This document shows, piece by piece, positions 1-8,980 of a stretch of DNA of 64,000 nt. The notes under the pieces are model-generated. The model searched no databases. It was given only the letters and a program-made list of their open reading frames with translations, and had not been told where the DNA came from. The DNA comes from Modestobacter sp. VKM Ac-2982 (GTDB taxonomy: Bacteria; Actinomycetota; Actinomycetes; Mycobacteriales; Geodermatophilaceae): positions 434,001-498,000 of the forward strand of contig NZ_JAPVBL010000004.1 in the NCBI RefSeq assembly GCF_026967935.1. Direction: 5' to 3'. Each line of letters opens with the position of its first letter. Position 1 is the first letter of the stretch. A program made the translations under genes and the position numbers.

Positions 1-979
1 CCTTCTGCTCGACGGCGCTGCGCAGGTCGGGGCTGAACACCCGCACCCGGTTGCGGCCGGCCGCCTTCGCGGCGTACATCGCCAGGTCGGCGTCCCGGAC
101 CAGGTCGGTGGAGCGCAGGCCGGGGTCGTCGCCGGGCGCGGTGGCCACGCCGATGCTCACGGTCAGCCGGGTGACCCGCTCGCCGAGGTCGAACGGCTCG
201 TCGAAGGTGCTCTGGAAGCGCTCGGCCAGCGCGAGGGCGCCGTCGACGTCGCAGTCGCGGCACAGCACGACGAACTCGTCGCCGCCGAGACGGCCGACGG
301 TGTCCTGCGCCCGGGTGCGGCTGGTCAGCCGGGTGGCCAGCTCACGCAGCAGGTGGTCGCCGATCTCGTGGCCGAGCGTGTCGTTGACGTCCTTGAAGCC
401 GTCGACGTCCAGGAACAGCACGGTGACCGGGCCGCGGTCGACGCGGCGCAGCTCGGCGGAGATCAGGTCGTGCAGGTGCGCCCGGTTGGGCAGGTCGGTG
501 AGGTGGTCGTGCCGGGCCTGCCAGGACGACGCCCGCTCGGCCTCGACCCGGGAGGTCACGTCGGTGTGGGTGACCACGACCCGACCGGACCGGTCGGCGC
601 GGGAGGCCTGCAGGTGGTACCAGCGCACCCCGGTGACCGTGGCCAGGGCGTAGTCGGCCGAGACCGAGGTGCGGGCACCGGCGGACAGCTCACGCAGCTG
701 GTCGATGCGCTCCCGGTTCGCCGTGTCGTCGGACAGGCTGAGCATCACCGCGAAGTAGTTGCCGCCCACGCCGACCCGGAGGCGGTCGTCGTCGAGCAGG
801 TCACCGGCGGCCTGCCAGGCGGAGTTGACCAGCAGCATCGTGCCGTCGGCGTCGATCAGGACCGTCGGTGAGGGCAGCGCGTCGAGCACACCGGCCACCA
901 GCCCGGACTGCGCCTGTTCGCCGCCGTCCCGCTGCCGGACGTCGATCGGCAACTTCCGGGCACTCCTCGCTCGCGGCAC
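1..979 (-). CDS. PAS-GGDEF diguanylate cyclase, 3' end outside the window
   Basis: Reads out of the left edge of the window, so only the first 326 or so residues are visible. The N-terminal part has a PAS-like segment (LPSPTVLIDADGTMLLVN). It is followed by a complete GGDEF domain with the active-site motif LGGDEFVVL and the downstream DLAMYAAKAAGRNRV signature. GGDEF domains make cyclic di-GMP from two GTP. The intact GGDEF motif suggests an active cyclase, inferred rather than shown. The last visible residues (VRVFSPDLRSAVEQK) are typical of the linker into an EAL domain, so a bifunctional GGDEF-EAL protein is likely but unseen. The GTG start at 979 was chosen because AGGAGG lies 5-6 bases upstream; no transmembrane segment is visible, so it should be cytosolic. 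Confidence 0.9.
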   Translation of the reverse strand, partial: MPRARSARKLPIDVRQRDGGEQAQSGLVAGVLDALPSPTVLIDADGTMLLVNSAWQAAGDLLDDDRLRVGVGGNYFAVMLSLSDDTANRERIDQLRELSAGARTSVSADYALATVTGVRWYHLQASRADRSGRVVVTHTDVTSRVEAERASSWQARHDHLTDLPNRAHLHDLISAELRRVDRGPVTVLFLDVDGFKDVNDTLGHEIGDHLLRELATRLTSRTRAQDTVGRLGGDEFVVLCRDCDVDGALALAERFQSTFDEPFDLGERVTRLTVSIGVATAPGDDPGLRSTDLVRDADLAMYAAKAAGRNRVRVFSPDLRSAVEQK

Positions 980-1212
980 GCCCACCTCCTGTGCTCGTTC
1001 GTCGCGGAGCCTGTCGTGCGCACTCCCGGGCCGCTCCTGCCCCCTGGAGACCATCGGCAACAGTGGGCACAGCTGGACACCCGCCACGCCGGTCGGCCCC
1101 TGAAGAGTGAACACCGGCAGCTCCCCGACGGCGTGTCCCGGCCACCCGATCACCGCCGGTGTGCGTGTCGGCGGGGGTGTAGACCTGCCGAGGCCCCGGG
1201 TAGGGCGACGCC

Positions 1213-1449
1213 ATGAGCGAATCAACGACGATCGAGCTCGGTGGCGAGGAGTACCTGGTGCGGCGGGAGGGCGACACCCTCAAGCTGGGCCGCCAGGTGG
1301 GCGGGGACACGACCTGGCTGGACGACGTCGACGTGCACCAGCTCCCCGCGCCGGCCCAGGACGCCCTCGACCGCGGCGAACACGACGACCAGACGCTGCA
1401 GACCGCCCTGCTCGGCGTCGTCCAGGCCGAGGCCAACCGCGGCGGCTGA
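1213..1449 (+). CDS. small conserved acidic protein, function unknown
   Basis: A 78-residue acidic protein beginning MSESTTIELGGEEYLV, with no signal peptide, membrane segment or cysteine motif. I do not recognise a family. GC at third positions fits a real gene. The ATG follows TAGGGC with six bases between, compatible with a leaderless transcript; no Shine-Dalgarno sequence is visible. It lies between the divergent GGDEF gene and another small plus-strand gene and may share transcription with the latter. Confidence 0.6.
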   Translation: MSESTTIELGGEEYLVRREGDTLKLGRQVGGDTTWLDDVDVHQLPAPAQDALDRGEHDDQTLQTALLGVVQAEANRGG

Positions 1450-1566
1450 CCGACCGGGTGATCACCCTGCGGCGCCGACCGGATCCGGTGTGCGATCTCG
1501 GCGGCGGAGGGGGACGCTGGTGTCCTGAGGGCCACCGCCGTCCCTCGGGCCAGGAGGTCGATCCGC

Positions 1567-1803
1567 ATGACCGTTCGGTACCGCTGCGACCGGTGCGCCG
1601 AGGTGTCCGACTCCGCCGCCGCCGTCGGCTGGGTCCAGGTGCAGCCGCTGGGCGCGCACCCACTGCTGCCGGAGGAGCCCACCCACCTGTGCCGGCTCTG
1701 CTGGGCGCGCACGACGGCCGGGGAACCGGTGCGGGTCGGCTCGGCGGGCGAGGAGATGCCGCAGGTCAGCGAACACGCCCAGAACCGCGACACGCTGCAG
1801 TGA
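1567..1803 (+). CDS. small protein with two CxxC pairs, probable zinc ribbon
   Basis: A 78-residue protein with CDRC at residues 7-10 and CRLC at 42-45, spacing that suits one zinc ribbon. No other domain is visible and the function is unknown. The ATG has an AGGAGG-like site (ccaggaggtcgatccgc) upstream. It ends just before a strong hairpin that separates it from the convergent ABC transporter operon. Confidence 0.65.
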   Translation: MTVRYRCDRCAEVSDSAAAVGWVQVQPLGAHPLLPEEPTHLCRLCWARTTAGEPVRVGSAGEEMPQVSEHAQNRDTLQ

Positions 1804-1810
1804 TCACCCT

Positions 1811-1847
1811 GAGGCCAGAGGTCCCTCGACGAGGGACCTCCGGCCTC
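1811..1847. terminator. bidirectional hairpin terminator
   Basis: An 18-bp stem with a single mismatch (gaggccagaggtccctcg paired with its downstream complement) and almost no loop. It lies between the plus-strand small gene ending at 1803 and the minus-strand permease ending at 1873, so it can serve both. Confidence 0.75.
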
Positions 1848-1872
1848 GGGTGCCCGGCCTCCGGTCCCCCCT

Positions 1873-4380
1873 TCACCCCTGGCTGGCGAGCGCGTCGGCC
1901 GGCGGTGACCGCAGGGCGGACCGGGTCGGCAGCTCGATGGCCAGGAACGCGATGCCGATGACCACGAGCGCCGTGGCCGGCAGCAGCCAGCCGGGCCCCG
2001 ACGGCCAGGGACGGTCCAGGAAGCCCAGGCCCAGCAGCGCCAGCGGCACCGCGGAGACCAGCACCCCGGCCGCGACCGCCGCACCGGAGACCAGCGCCGC
2101 CTCGCGTCGCATCATGGTGCGCACCTGGCGGGGCGTGGTGCCGGTCAGCCGCAGGGTGGCGATCTCCCCGCGCCGCTGGGCGGTGGCCGCGACCAGCGCG
2201 TTGGCGATGCCCAGCAGCAGGTAGCCCAGCAGCACGCCGATGACCGCGAGGTTGATCCAGACCTCCGGTGGCGCAGCGGGGCGGTCGCCGGCGACCCCGC
2301 CGCCGGACACCGTCACGCCGGGCCGGTCGGTCAGCCCGGCGAGCGCCCGGTCGGTCGCCGGGTCGCCGTCGGTGCGCACCAGCAGGCTGTCGGCCAGGCC
2401 GCCGGTGGTGTGACCCGCCGCCAGGTCGGCGGAGAGGACGACGGAACCGAAGCCCAGTTCGCGGCCGTAAACGGCGACCACCCGGGCCTCGACCGCTGCG
2501 CCGTCCCCGAGTGTGAGCTGCACCTGGTCGCCCACGCCGACGTCCCGGGCGCCGGCGGCGCCGCTGCCGACGGCCACGGTGGCGCCGGTCAGGTCGGCCA
2601 GGTCGCCGTCCCGCACGTCGAGGTCGAGCACGCCCGCCCCGGCCGGGGGCAGCACCAGCGCGGGCCCGGCGGACAGCTCCTCCTCGCCCAGCAGGCGCAT
2701 CGGCCAGAGCACGGTCGTCGAGCTCACCGGTGCGACCGCCTCCACCCCGGGGACGGCCTGGACGTCGTCGACCAGCCCGGCGGGGATGCCACCCAGGCCG
2801 GGGGCGGTGATCGTCGCGTCGGCGACGGTGCCCGCCCGGGTCTGCTCCGCCGTCGCGTCGATCACGGTGGTCTGGGCGAACGTGTAGGTGAGCGCGACGA
2901 CGACGGCCATCGCCAGCGTGGTGACCGCCCCGGCCGAGCGCAGGGCGTAGCCGTGCAGGTTGGCCACCGCCAGCCAGGCGGGGGCCGAGGTGCCGGCCGG
3001 CAGCCGGCGGGCGAGGCCGCCGGTGACCCGGCGGAGCAGGAGCGGTCCGGCCAGCGCCAGGCCGATGGCGGCGACGATGCCGGCCAGCGAGGTGGACGCC
3101 GCCCCGATCGGCGACTGCACCAGCAGCGGCGGCACCGAGAGCGGCACGGCGGCGGCGATGAGCAGCAGCCCGGCGCGGTGCCGGCCGGGCGAGGGGGTGC
3201 GCGGGCCGGTCCGGGAGTCCGCGAGCAGCTGGGTCACCGGCTCCCGGCTGGTGCGCCAGGCGGCGCCGCGGGCGGCGACCTGGACGACACCGAGCAGCAG
3301 TGCGGCGGCGGCCAGCGCCGGGAGCGGGCCGACGGTCAGCGGCAGCGCGTCGGGGAGCACCCCGACGTGCACCAGCAGCCGGCGGAACTGCCCGGCCAGC
3401 AGGTAGCCGACGGCGATGCCCGGGACGAGGGCGACCGCCGCGACCACGGTGGCCTGCCCGGCCACGAGCCGGCGCAGCTGCCGCGGGGTGGTGCCGACGG
3501 CGCGCAGCAGCGCCAGCTCCCGGCGCTGGCCACCGATCGACACGGCCAGCGCCCCGGCGACGACGAACCCGACGATCAGCAGCGGCACGCCCATCAGGGA
3601 GCCGGCCAGCACCACCAGCAGCGACCGGGCCGCGGCCGCCTCGGGGAGGGCGACGTCGCCGCGGGCGTCGCCGGTGCTGACGATGGTGCCGGCAGGGAGC
3701 AGCGGACCGACGGCGTCGGCGACCGCCTCGGCGTCCCCGTCCACCTGGAGGCCGATCAGGTCGACCGTGCCGGCCTGCCCGGCCAGCTGCGCCGCCCGGT
3801 CGTCGGCGACCAGGACGCCCGCGCCGGCCGGGACGACGGCGGTGACCCGGGCGTCGGACGTGCGGCCGGCCAGCACCACCCGCACCGGGTCACCGGGGGC
3901 CACGCCGGCCGCGGCGGCCATCTCGGTGTCGACGGCGACCTCCCGCGGGCCGGTCGGCGGGGTGCCGGTGACCGCTGGGTCGTCGAGCAGGCCGACCGAC
4001 GACCAGCCGTGCCCGGCGGTCACCGGGTCGGTGGTCGCGACGACGTCCCCCGCGGGGTCGAGGACGGCGGCCGGGAAGCTGACGTCGGGGACGACGGACT
4101 GCACCCCGGGCAGCTGCGCCAGCTCGTCGGCCAGCGCGGCGGGCACGCTCCCCCGCTCGGGCAGGGCGACGGCGAGGTCGGCGCTGGGCTGCACCGTCTG
4201 GTCTGCGGAGACGACCACCTCGGCGCCGGCCAGCCGGTCGACGGGCAGGTGCGAGCGCAGCCCGGACTCGGCCAGCACGCCGGTGCCGGTGACGATGGCC
4301 GCCCCGCCGAGCACCGCGACCAGGACGGCGAGGGACGCGGTGAGCCGGGTGCGGGCCAGCCGCAGGGCGAGCGCGAACAC
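1873..4380 (-). CDS. FtsX-like ABC transporter permease, two-module
   Basis: An 835-residue membrane protein. An N-terminal helix (LTASLAVLVAVLGGAAIV) precedes a large extracytoplasmic region. Two FtsX-type bundles follow, near residues 255-390 and 750-830, with further helices around 400-500. The first bundle carries the GGQRRELALLRAVGTTPRQ motif and the second QRRGEIATLRLTGTTPRQ, the usual cytosolic coupling loops. The architecture matches permeases of antimicrobial-peptide or lipoprotein export (MacB/YknZ-like) systems. The GTG start is three bases after the stop of the ATPase gene, so the two are translationally close. The substrate is not evident. Confidence 0.9.
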   Translation of the reverse strand: MFALALRLARTRLTASLAVLVAVLGGAAIVTGTGVLAESGLRSHLPVDRLAGAEVVVSADQTVQPSADLAVALPERGSVPAALADELAQLPGVQSVVPDVSFPAAVLDPAGDVVATTDPVTAGHGWSSVGLLDDPAVTGTPPTGPREVAVDTEMAAAAGVAPGDPVRVVLAGRTSDARVTAVVPAGAGVLVADDRAAQLAGQAGTVDLIGLQVDGDAEAVADAVGPLLPAGTIVSTGDARGDVALPEAAAARSLLVVLAGSLMGVPLLIVGFVVAGALAVSIGGQRRELALLRAVGTTPRQLRRLVAGQATVVAAVALVPGIAVGYLLAGQFRRLLVHVGVLPDALPLTVGPLPALAAAALLLGVVQVAARGAAWRTSREPVTQLLADSRTGPRTPSPGRHRAGLLLIAAAVPLSVPPLLVQSPIGAASTSLAGIVAAIGLALAGPLLLRRVTGGLARRLPAGTSAPAWLAVANLHGYALRSAGAVTTLAMAVVVALTYTFAQTTVIDATAEQTRAGTVADATITAPGLGGIPAGLVDDVQAVPGVEAVAPVSSTTVLWPMRLLGEEELSAGPALVLPPAGAGVLDLDVRDGDLADLTGATVAVGSGAAGARDVGVGDQVQLTLGDGAAVEARVVAVYGRELGFGSVVLSADLAAGHTTGGLADSLLVRTDGDPATDRALAGLTDRPGVTVSGGGVAGDRPAAPPEVWINLAVIGVLLGYLLLGIANALVAATAQRRGEIATLRLTGTTPRQVRTMMRREAALVSGAAVAAGVLVSAVPLALLGLGFLDRPWPSGPGWLLPATALVVIGIAFLAIELPTRSALRSPPADALASQG

Positions 4381-4383
4381 CGC

Positions 4384-5127
4384 TCAGCCCTCGCGAAGCG
4401 CGACGAGGCGCCCGGCCAGGTCGGCGGCGGCCGGGTGGTCGAGGGTGTCGACGACCCGGCCGTCGGCCATCACCAGCGCACGGTGGGCGCGGGCGGCGGC
4501 CGCCGGGTCGTGGGTGACTAGCACGACGGTCTGCCCGAGGTCGTCGACCAGGTCGCGGAGCAGGTCGAGCACCTCGGCGGCGCTGTGCAGGTCCAGGGCG
4601 CCGGTGGGCTCGTCGGCGAAGACGACGGCGGGCCGGGCGACCAGGGCGCGGGCGATCGCGGCGCGCTGCTGCTGGCCGCCGGAGAGCTCGGCCGGCCGGT
4701 GGTCCAGCCGGTCGCCCAGGCCGACCCGGTCGACCAGGTACTGCACCCACGCCCGGTCCAGCGACTTCCCGGCCAGCCGCAGCGGGAGGGTGATGTTCTC
4801 GGCCACGGTGAGCGCCGGCAGCAGGTTGTAGGCCTGGAAGACGAAGCCGATCCGGTCGCGGCGCAGCTCGGTGCGGCGGGTCTCGTCGAGCCCGCCGATC
4901 GCGGTGCCGTCGAGGAGGACCTCCCCGCTGGTCGGGGTGTCCAGCCCGGCGGCGACCTGCAGCAGGGTGCTCTTGCCCGAGCCGGAGGGCCCCATGACGG
5001 CGAGGAAGCTGCCGCGGGGCACCTCGACCGTGACGTCGTCCAGGGCCCGGACGCCGTGGGGGTGGGTCTTGGTGACCTGTCTGAGCGCGACGGCGGCGGT
5101 GGTCGCCGGTGCGAGGGCGGTGCTCAT
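4384..5127 (-). CDS. ABC transporter ATP-binding protein (MacB/LolD type)
   Basis: A 247-residue ATPase partner of the FtsX permease. It shows Walker A GPSGSGKS at residues 46-53, the signature LSGGQQQR, Walker B VVFADEP and the D-loop GALDLHS. The ATG at 5127 is chosen because it begins the homologous region and overlaps the stop of the preceding small membrane protein as ATGA; a longer in-frame extension upstream only mirrors that gene. The family powers peptide, lipoprotein or drug export through FtsX-type permeases. Confidence 0.92.
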   Translation of the reverse strand: MSTALAPATTAAVALRQVTKTHPHGVRALDDVTVEVPRGSFLAVMGPSGSGKSTLLQVAAGLDTPTSGEVLLDGTAIGGLDETRRTELRRDRIGFVFQAYNLLPALTVAENITLPLRLAGKSLDRAWVQYLVDRVGLGDRLDHRPAELSGGQQQRAAIARALVARPAVVFADEPTGALDLHSAAEVLDLLRDLVDDLGQTVVLVTHDPAAAARAHRALVMADGRVVDTLDHPAAADLAGRLVALREG

Positions 5128-5360
5128 CGCTGCCGCACGTACAGGCTGATCAGCGTGATGCCGCTGACGGCGGTCAGCAGGCCGAAGCCGATGCTCACCG
5201 CGAGCGGGACGGCGCTGAACGAGGTGACGCTGTTCCCGGCGATGCTGACCACCAGCACGATCCAGAGGAGCGTGCGCAGCGGGCGGGCCGGCGCCGGTGC
5301 GGGACGGCGGTCGACGGGCTGGGCGGTGGGCGCGGGGTCCAGGCGGTACGGATCGGGCAC
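5124..5360 (-). CDS. small two-helix membrane protein, first gene of the ABC operon
   Basis: A 78-residue protein with a proline- and alanine-rich cytosolic start and two hydrophobic segments ([17 protein letters not shown] and [20 protein letters not shown]). Its stop overlaps the ATPase start by four bases (ATGA), so it is co-translated with the transporter. No family recognised; perhaps an accessory or regulatory subunit. Confidence 0.7.
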   Translation of the reverse strand: MPDPYRLDPAPTAQPVDRRPAPAPARPLRTLLWIVLVVSIAGNSVTSFSAVPLAVSIGFGLLTAVSGITLISLYVRQR

Positions 5361-5556
5361 GGGGGCTCCTCGGTCGGTCTGGTGTCCCCACCGATGCTGG
5401 TCGTGCGGAGCCCGCTCTCCGATCCCCTGACCTGGCCTCTTGCGGTACAGCAGGCGCTACCTCGGGTCCGGGGTCGGTCGCCGGTGTGACGAGCCATCGC
5501 ACGATCAACGCCCCATCGCAGTCTGATCGTCATGTTCCTGCGGCAGGCTGCTGCGC

Positions 5557-5787
5557 ATGACGGCGAGCCTCTCCACGATCGGGACCGACCTCACCGCCAC
5601 CCACGTGGCGTCCACGGCGCACGACCCGCGCAGCAGCGACCAGGTCACCCATGCCGTCGCGCGCCCGGTCGTCGACGGTCTCGACCAGTCGGTCTGTGGC
5701 GTGCTGGTGTCCGCCGTCGCCGATCAGGACTGGACGACGTTCTCCGGCACCGACCGCTGCCCGGAGTGCACCCGCATCGCCGGCTGA
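5557..5787 (+). CDS. small protein with C-terminal CPEC motif
   Basis: A 76-residue protein ending DRCPECTRIAG, with another cysteine at position 46. No membrane segment and no recognised family. Codon bias supports coding. It points toward the ABC-F gene and ends just before a palindromic repeat. Confidence 0.5.
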   Translation: MTASLSTIGTDLTATHVASTAHDPRSSDQVTHAVARPVVDGLDQSVCGVLVSAVADQDWTTFSGTDRCPECTRIAG

Positions 5788-5803
5788 CGTCGTTGCGCTC
5801 CCC

Positions 5804-5858
5804 CGTTGGTCACTGAGCGCTGCCTCGATCGCCCTGAGGCGGCGCTCCGTGACCAACG
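5804..5858. repeat. 55-bp palindromic element, copy 1
   Basis: Begins CGTTGGTCAC and ends GTGACCAACG, its exact reverse complement. The inner parts GAGCGCTGCCTC and GAGGCGGCGCTC also pair, giving a long hairpin. It covers the stop codon and last 16 or so codons of the ABC-F gene. A second element of the same length and ends is at 60099-60153. Confidence 0.75.
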
Positions 5859-7477
5859 GCGTCCTCGTCGAGGCGGCCTGACGTCAGGTTCAGCCTCCGG
5901 GTGATGTCCAGGTCGGCGAGGAACCGGTCGTCGTGGCTGACCACCACGAACGCGCCTCGGTAGGCCGCCAGCGCACTCACCAGCTGGGCGACGCTGACCA
6001 GGTCGAGGTTGTTGGTCGGCTCGTCGAGCAGCAGCAGCTGGGGCGCCGGTTCGGCGTGCAGCACGCAGGCCAGCGTCGCCCGCAGTCGTTCACCACCCGA
6101 GAGCGCCCGAACAGGCAGGTGCGCCCGGCTGCCGCGGAACAGGTACCGGGCCAGCAGGTTCATCCGCTCCGCCACCGGCATCGCGGGTGCCGCGTCCGCC
6201 AGCGCCTCGGCCACGGTGCGGTCGGGGTCGAGCAGGTCCAGCCGCTGAGAGAGGTGGGCGACCCGGCCGTCGGCCCGCCGGACCTCCCCGGCGTCGGGTG
6301 TGAGGTCGCCGGTCATCAGCCGGAGCAGTGACGACTTCCCAACCCCGTTCCCGCCGGTCAGCGCGATCCGCTCCGGGCCGCGGATGGTGAGGTCGACGCC
6401 GCCCTCGGTGAACAGCGCCCGCTCCCCCAGCCGCAGCTGCAGCCCCTCGCCGGCGAACACGGTCCGCCCGGCGGGCACCGCAGTGCCGGGCAGCTCGACC
6501 ACGATCGCCTGGTCCTCCCGCAGCGCACGTTCGGCCTCCGCCAGCCGGGTCCGGGCGCCGTCGAGCCGGGCGGCGTGCACGTCATCGGCCCTGCCCGCCG
6601 TCTCCTGCGCGGTCCGCTTCATCTTCCCGATGAGGATCTTCGGCAGCCCGGCGTCCTTGACGGTGCGGGCGGCGTTGCCGGACTTCCGCTGCGCCCGCTC
6701 TCGGGCCTGCTGCCGCTCCCGCTTCTCCCGCCTGAGCTGCTGCTCGGCCGTGCGCACGTCCCGCTGCACCGCCTCCTGTTCGGCCCGGACGGCGGTCTCC
6801 CAGTCGGTAAAGCCGCCGCCGTAGGTGCGCAGCTCGCCGCGGTCGAGCTCGGCGATGCGGTCCATCCGGTCGAGCAGCGCCCGGTCGTGGCTGACCACGA
6901 GCAGGCAGCCCGGGAAGTCCTCGAGCGCGGCGTACAGGGTGCGCCGGGCGTCGCCGTCCAGGTTGTTGGTCGGCTCGTCGAGCAGCAGGACGTCGGGGCG
7001 CGCGAGCAGCTGCGCGGCCAGGCCGAGGGTGACGACCTGCCCGCCGCTGAGGGTGTCGAGCCGGCGGTCCAGGGGGACGTCGCCGAGGCCCAGCCGGTCG
7101 AGCTGGGCGTGGGTGCGCTCCTCGACGTCCCAGTCGGTGCCGATGGTGGCGAAGTGCTCGTCGGCGGCGTCACCGGACTCGATGGCGGCCAGGGCGGCGA
7201 GCACGGGCGCGACGCCCAGCACCTCGGCGACGGTCAGGTCGCCGGCCAGCGGCAGCGACTGGGGCAGGTACCCGAGGACGCCGTCGACGGTGACCGTGCC
7301 TGCGGCGGGCCGGAGCTCGCCGGCGATCAGCTTGAGCAGGGTGCTCTTGCCCGCGCCGTTGGGCGCGATGAGGCCGGTGCGGCCAGCGCCGACGGTGCAG
7401 GAGAGATCGGTGAAGACGGGGGTGCCGTCGGGCTAGGCGAAGGACAGGGCGGAGCAGACGACGGAGGCGTCGGGCAC
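5810..7477 (-). pseudogene. ABC-F ATPase gene with in-frame amber codon near the N-terminus
   Basis: The reading frame starts at a GTG at 7477 (VPDASVVCSALSFA), then meets TAG at 7435-7433. It continues without a break through PDGTPVF and the first Walker A APNGAGKST. Family members usually read LSFAWPDG here, so the TAG most simply comes from a TGG tryptophan codon. Downstream are two ABC modules with LSGGQ, LLLDEPTNNLD (twice) and GGNGVGKSS, separated by the long basic linker typical of ABC-F ribosome-associated ATPases. No ATG, GTG or TTG lies between the amber codon and Walker A. The next in-frame start (GTG 7222) would lose the first P-loop. It is either a recent nonsense mutation, suppressed, or a sequencing error. 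Confidence 0.8.
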
Positions 7478-7912
7478 GGCGGGACCTCTGCGGGGGACGC
7501 GGGCGCCTGTGGCAGCCCGGCGGTGGACGAGGACGGAGGCCCGGCGGCTGCTCGCCTGCCGGGCACATCCCGGGGTTCACCCGGAGATGTCGCCGCTGCC
7601 ACCCATGTCGCTGCTCCTCGGTCGGGGACGTCCGCGCCGCAACGTACGTGCGGCGTCGGTGCCTCCGCCACCGATTTCGACGCCGTGTCGTCGATTGGCC
7701 GACGTCAGACAGAGGACGAGTGGACGACCGCCGGCGGGCGGGCAGCCGTCGACCGGTTCCGTTCGGCGGTGTGCGACTTCTGCTTTGCATCTGACACAAG
7801 TGGCCCTACGTTGTGACGCACGCCATAGCCGTGTCCGGTGCTCCACCCCAGCCAGCGGGCGAGCTCGCAGCGGCGGTGTCGTGTGCCCACGTGACCAGCC
7901 AAGGGGGAAACC
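7478..7912. other. divergent intergenic region with possible promoter
   Basis: About 435 bases between the ABC-F start and the plus-strand secreted protein. No convincing gene is seen. TTGCAT (7785-7790) and TACGTT (7807-7812), 16 bases apart, could be a sigma-70-type promoter for the plus-strand gene. Nothing else structured was noticed. Confidence 0.3.
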
Positions 7913-8848
7913 GTGAAGTTGCCGATCGGCCTGCGGGCCGTGCTCGTCGCCGTCCTGTCCGCGTTGCTGTTCGTCGGCGTCGCCGGCACGGCAAGCGCCG
8001 CCCCACCGACGAAGGGGGCAGCGGCCGCGGAGTGCGCCGAGCGTGGCGTGCCGCTCAGCAAGATCTCGATCCAGCTCTACACGTTCGCCGACTACCTCAG
8101 CAGTGGTACCGACGAGCAGGTGCGCCACGAGGAGGTCCTGCGCCGGCTGGCCGAGATGGGCTACCGGAACGTCGAGCCGTACACGCTGAGCGGCTGGACC
8201 GCCGAGGAGTACGCGGCCCTGCTGGACGAGTACGGCCTCACGGCATCAGCCCGGCACGTCGACGTGGGCTCCCCCGCCAACCCCGCGGACATCGAGCAGA
8301 TCATCGCGGACAACCGCACCCTCGGCATCAAGTACTTCGGCTCCGGCAGCACCGCGGGCGCCCCGTGGATCGGCGAGCTCACCACCGAGGCCGACTGGAT
8401 CACCTACGCCGAGTACCTCGACGCCGTCGGTGAGCAGGCGCGCAAGGCCGGCCAGACGCTGTTCATCCACAACCACGACTTCGAGTTCACCACCGTCTTC
8501 GGCGACCGCACCGCCTTCGACATCCTGATGCAGCACACCCAGAAGAAGAACGTCGTCTCCCAGCTCGACCTGTACTGGGTCGCCTTCGCCGGCCTCGACC
8601 CGGTCGACGTCGTCGAGGAGTACGGCAAGCGGATCCAGTTGCTCCACGTCAAGGACCTCAACCCGGAGCTGGACAACCGGATCGAGATCGTGGGCCGCGG
8701 GTCCCTCGACTTCCCGGCGATCTTCGATGCCGCCCACCGCATCCGCTACTACGTCGTCGAGCACGACCCGCGCTTCGGCGACCCGACGTTCGACCCCTTC
8801 GAGGCCGCAGAGGTGGGCCTGGACTACCTGACCTCCGTCACCTACTGA
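7913..8848 (+). CDS. secreted sugar phosphate isomerase/epimerase-like protein
   Basis: A 311-residue protein with a clear Sec signal peptide (LVAVLSALLFVGVAGTASA, cleavage near residue 29). It is followed by an AP-endonuclease-2/xylose-isomerase-like TIM barrel. Metal-site-like residues include FIHNHDFEF, SQLDLYW, LLHVKD and the C-terminal YYVVEHD. Related secreted proteins act on sugars or inositol derivatives, but the substrate cannot be read from sequence. The GTG start is preceded by aagggggaaacc, a good ribosome-binding site. It stands alone and ends at a strong terminator. Confidence 0.85.
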   Translation: MKLPIGLRAVLVAVLSALLFVGVAGTASAAPPTKGAAAAECAERGVPLSKISIQLYTFADYLSSGTDEQVRHEEVLRRLAEMGYRNVEPYTLSGWTAEEYAALLDEYGLTASARHVDVGSPANPADIEQIIADNRTLGIKYFGSGSTAGAPWIGELTTEADWITYAEYLDAVGEQARKAGQTLFIHNHDFEFTTVFGDRTAFDILMQHTQKKNVVSQLDLYWVAFAGLDPVDVVEEYGKRIQLLHVKDLNPELDNRIEIVGRGSLDFPAIFDAAHRIRYYVVEHDPRFGDPTFDPFEAAEVGLDYLTSVTY

Positions 8849-8864
8849 GGCAGCACCATCCCGC

Positions 8865-8898
8865 AGGGGGCGGTCCCGGTTCACCGGGGCCGCCCCCT
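8865..8898 (+). terminator. intrinsic terminator hairpin
   Basis: A perfect 15-bp GC-rich stem around a four-base loop (ttca), 17 bases after the stop of the secreted isomerase-like gene. Confidence 0.75.
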
Positions 8899-8980
8899 CG
8901 CGCGTGTCCGACTGGCTCGCCGTCGCAGGGTCAGGCGGTGAACCGGTCCCGAACCGGCCGCAGGCGGGTCATAGTGGGAC

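Noticed and set aside
2410-4521. Long plus-strand open frame (703 codons) opposite the FtsX permease
   Set aside because: Composition is Gly/Arg/Gln/His-rich, typical of antisense of a GC-rich gene; the minus-strand product shows real transporter motifs.
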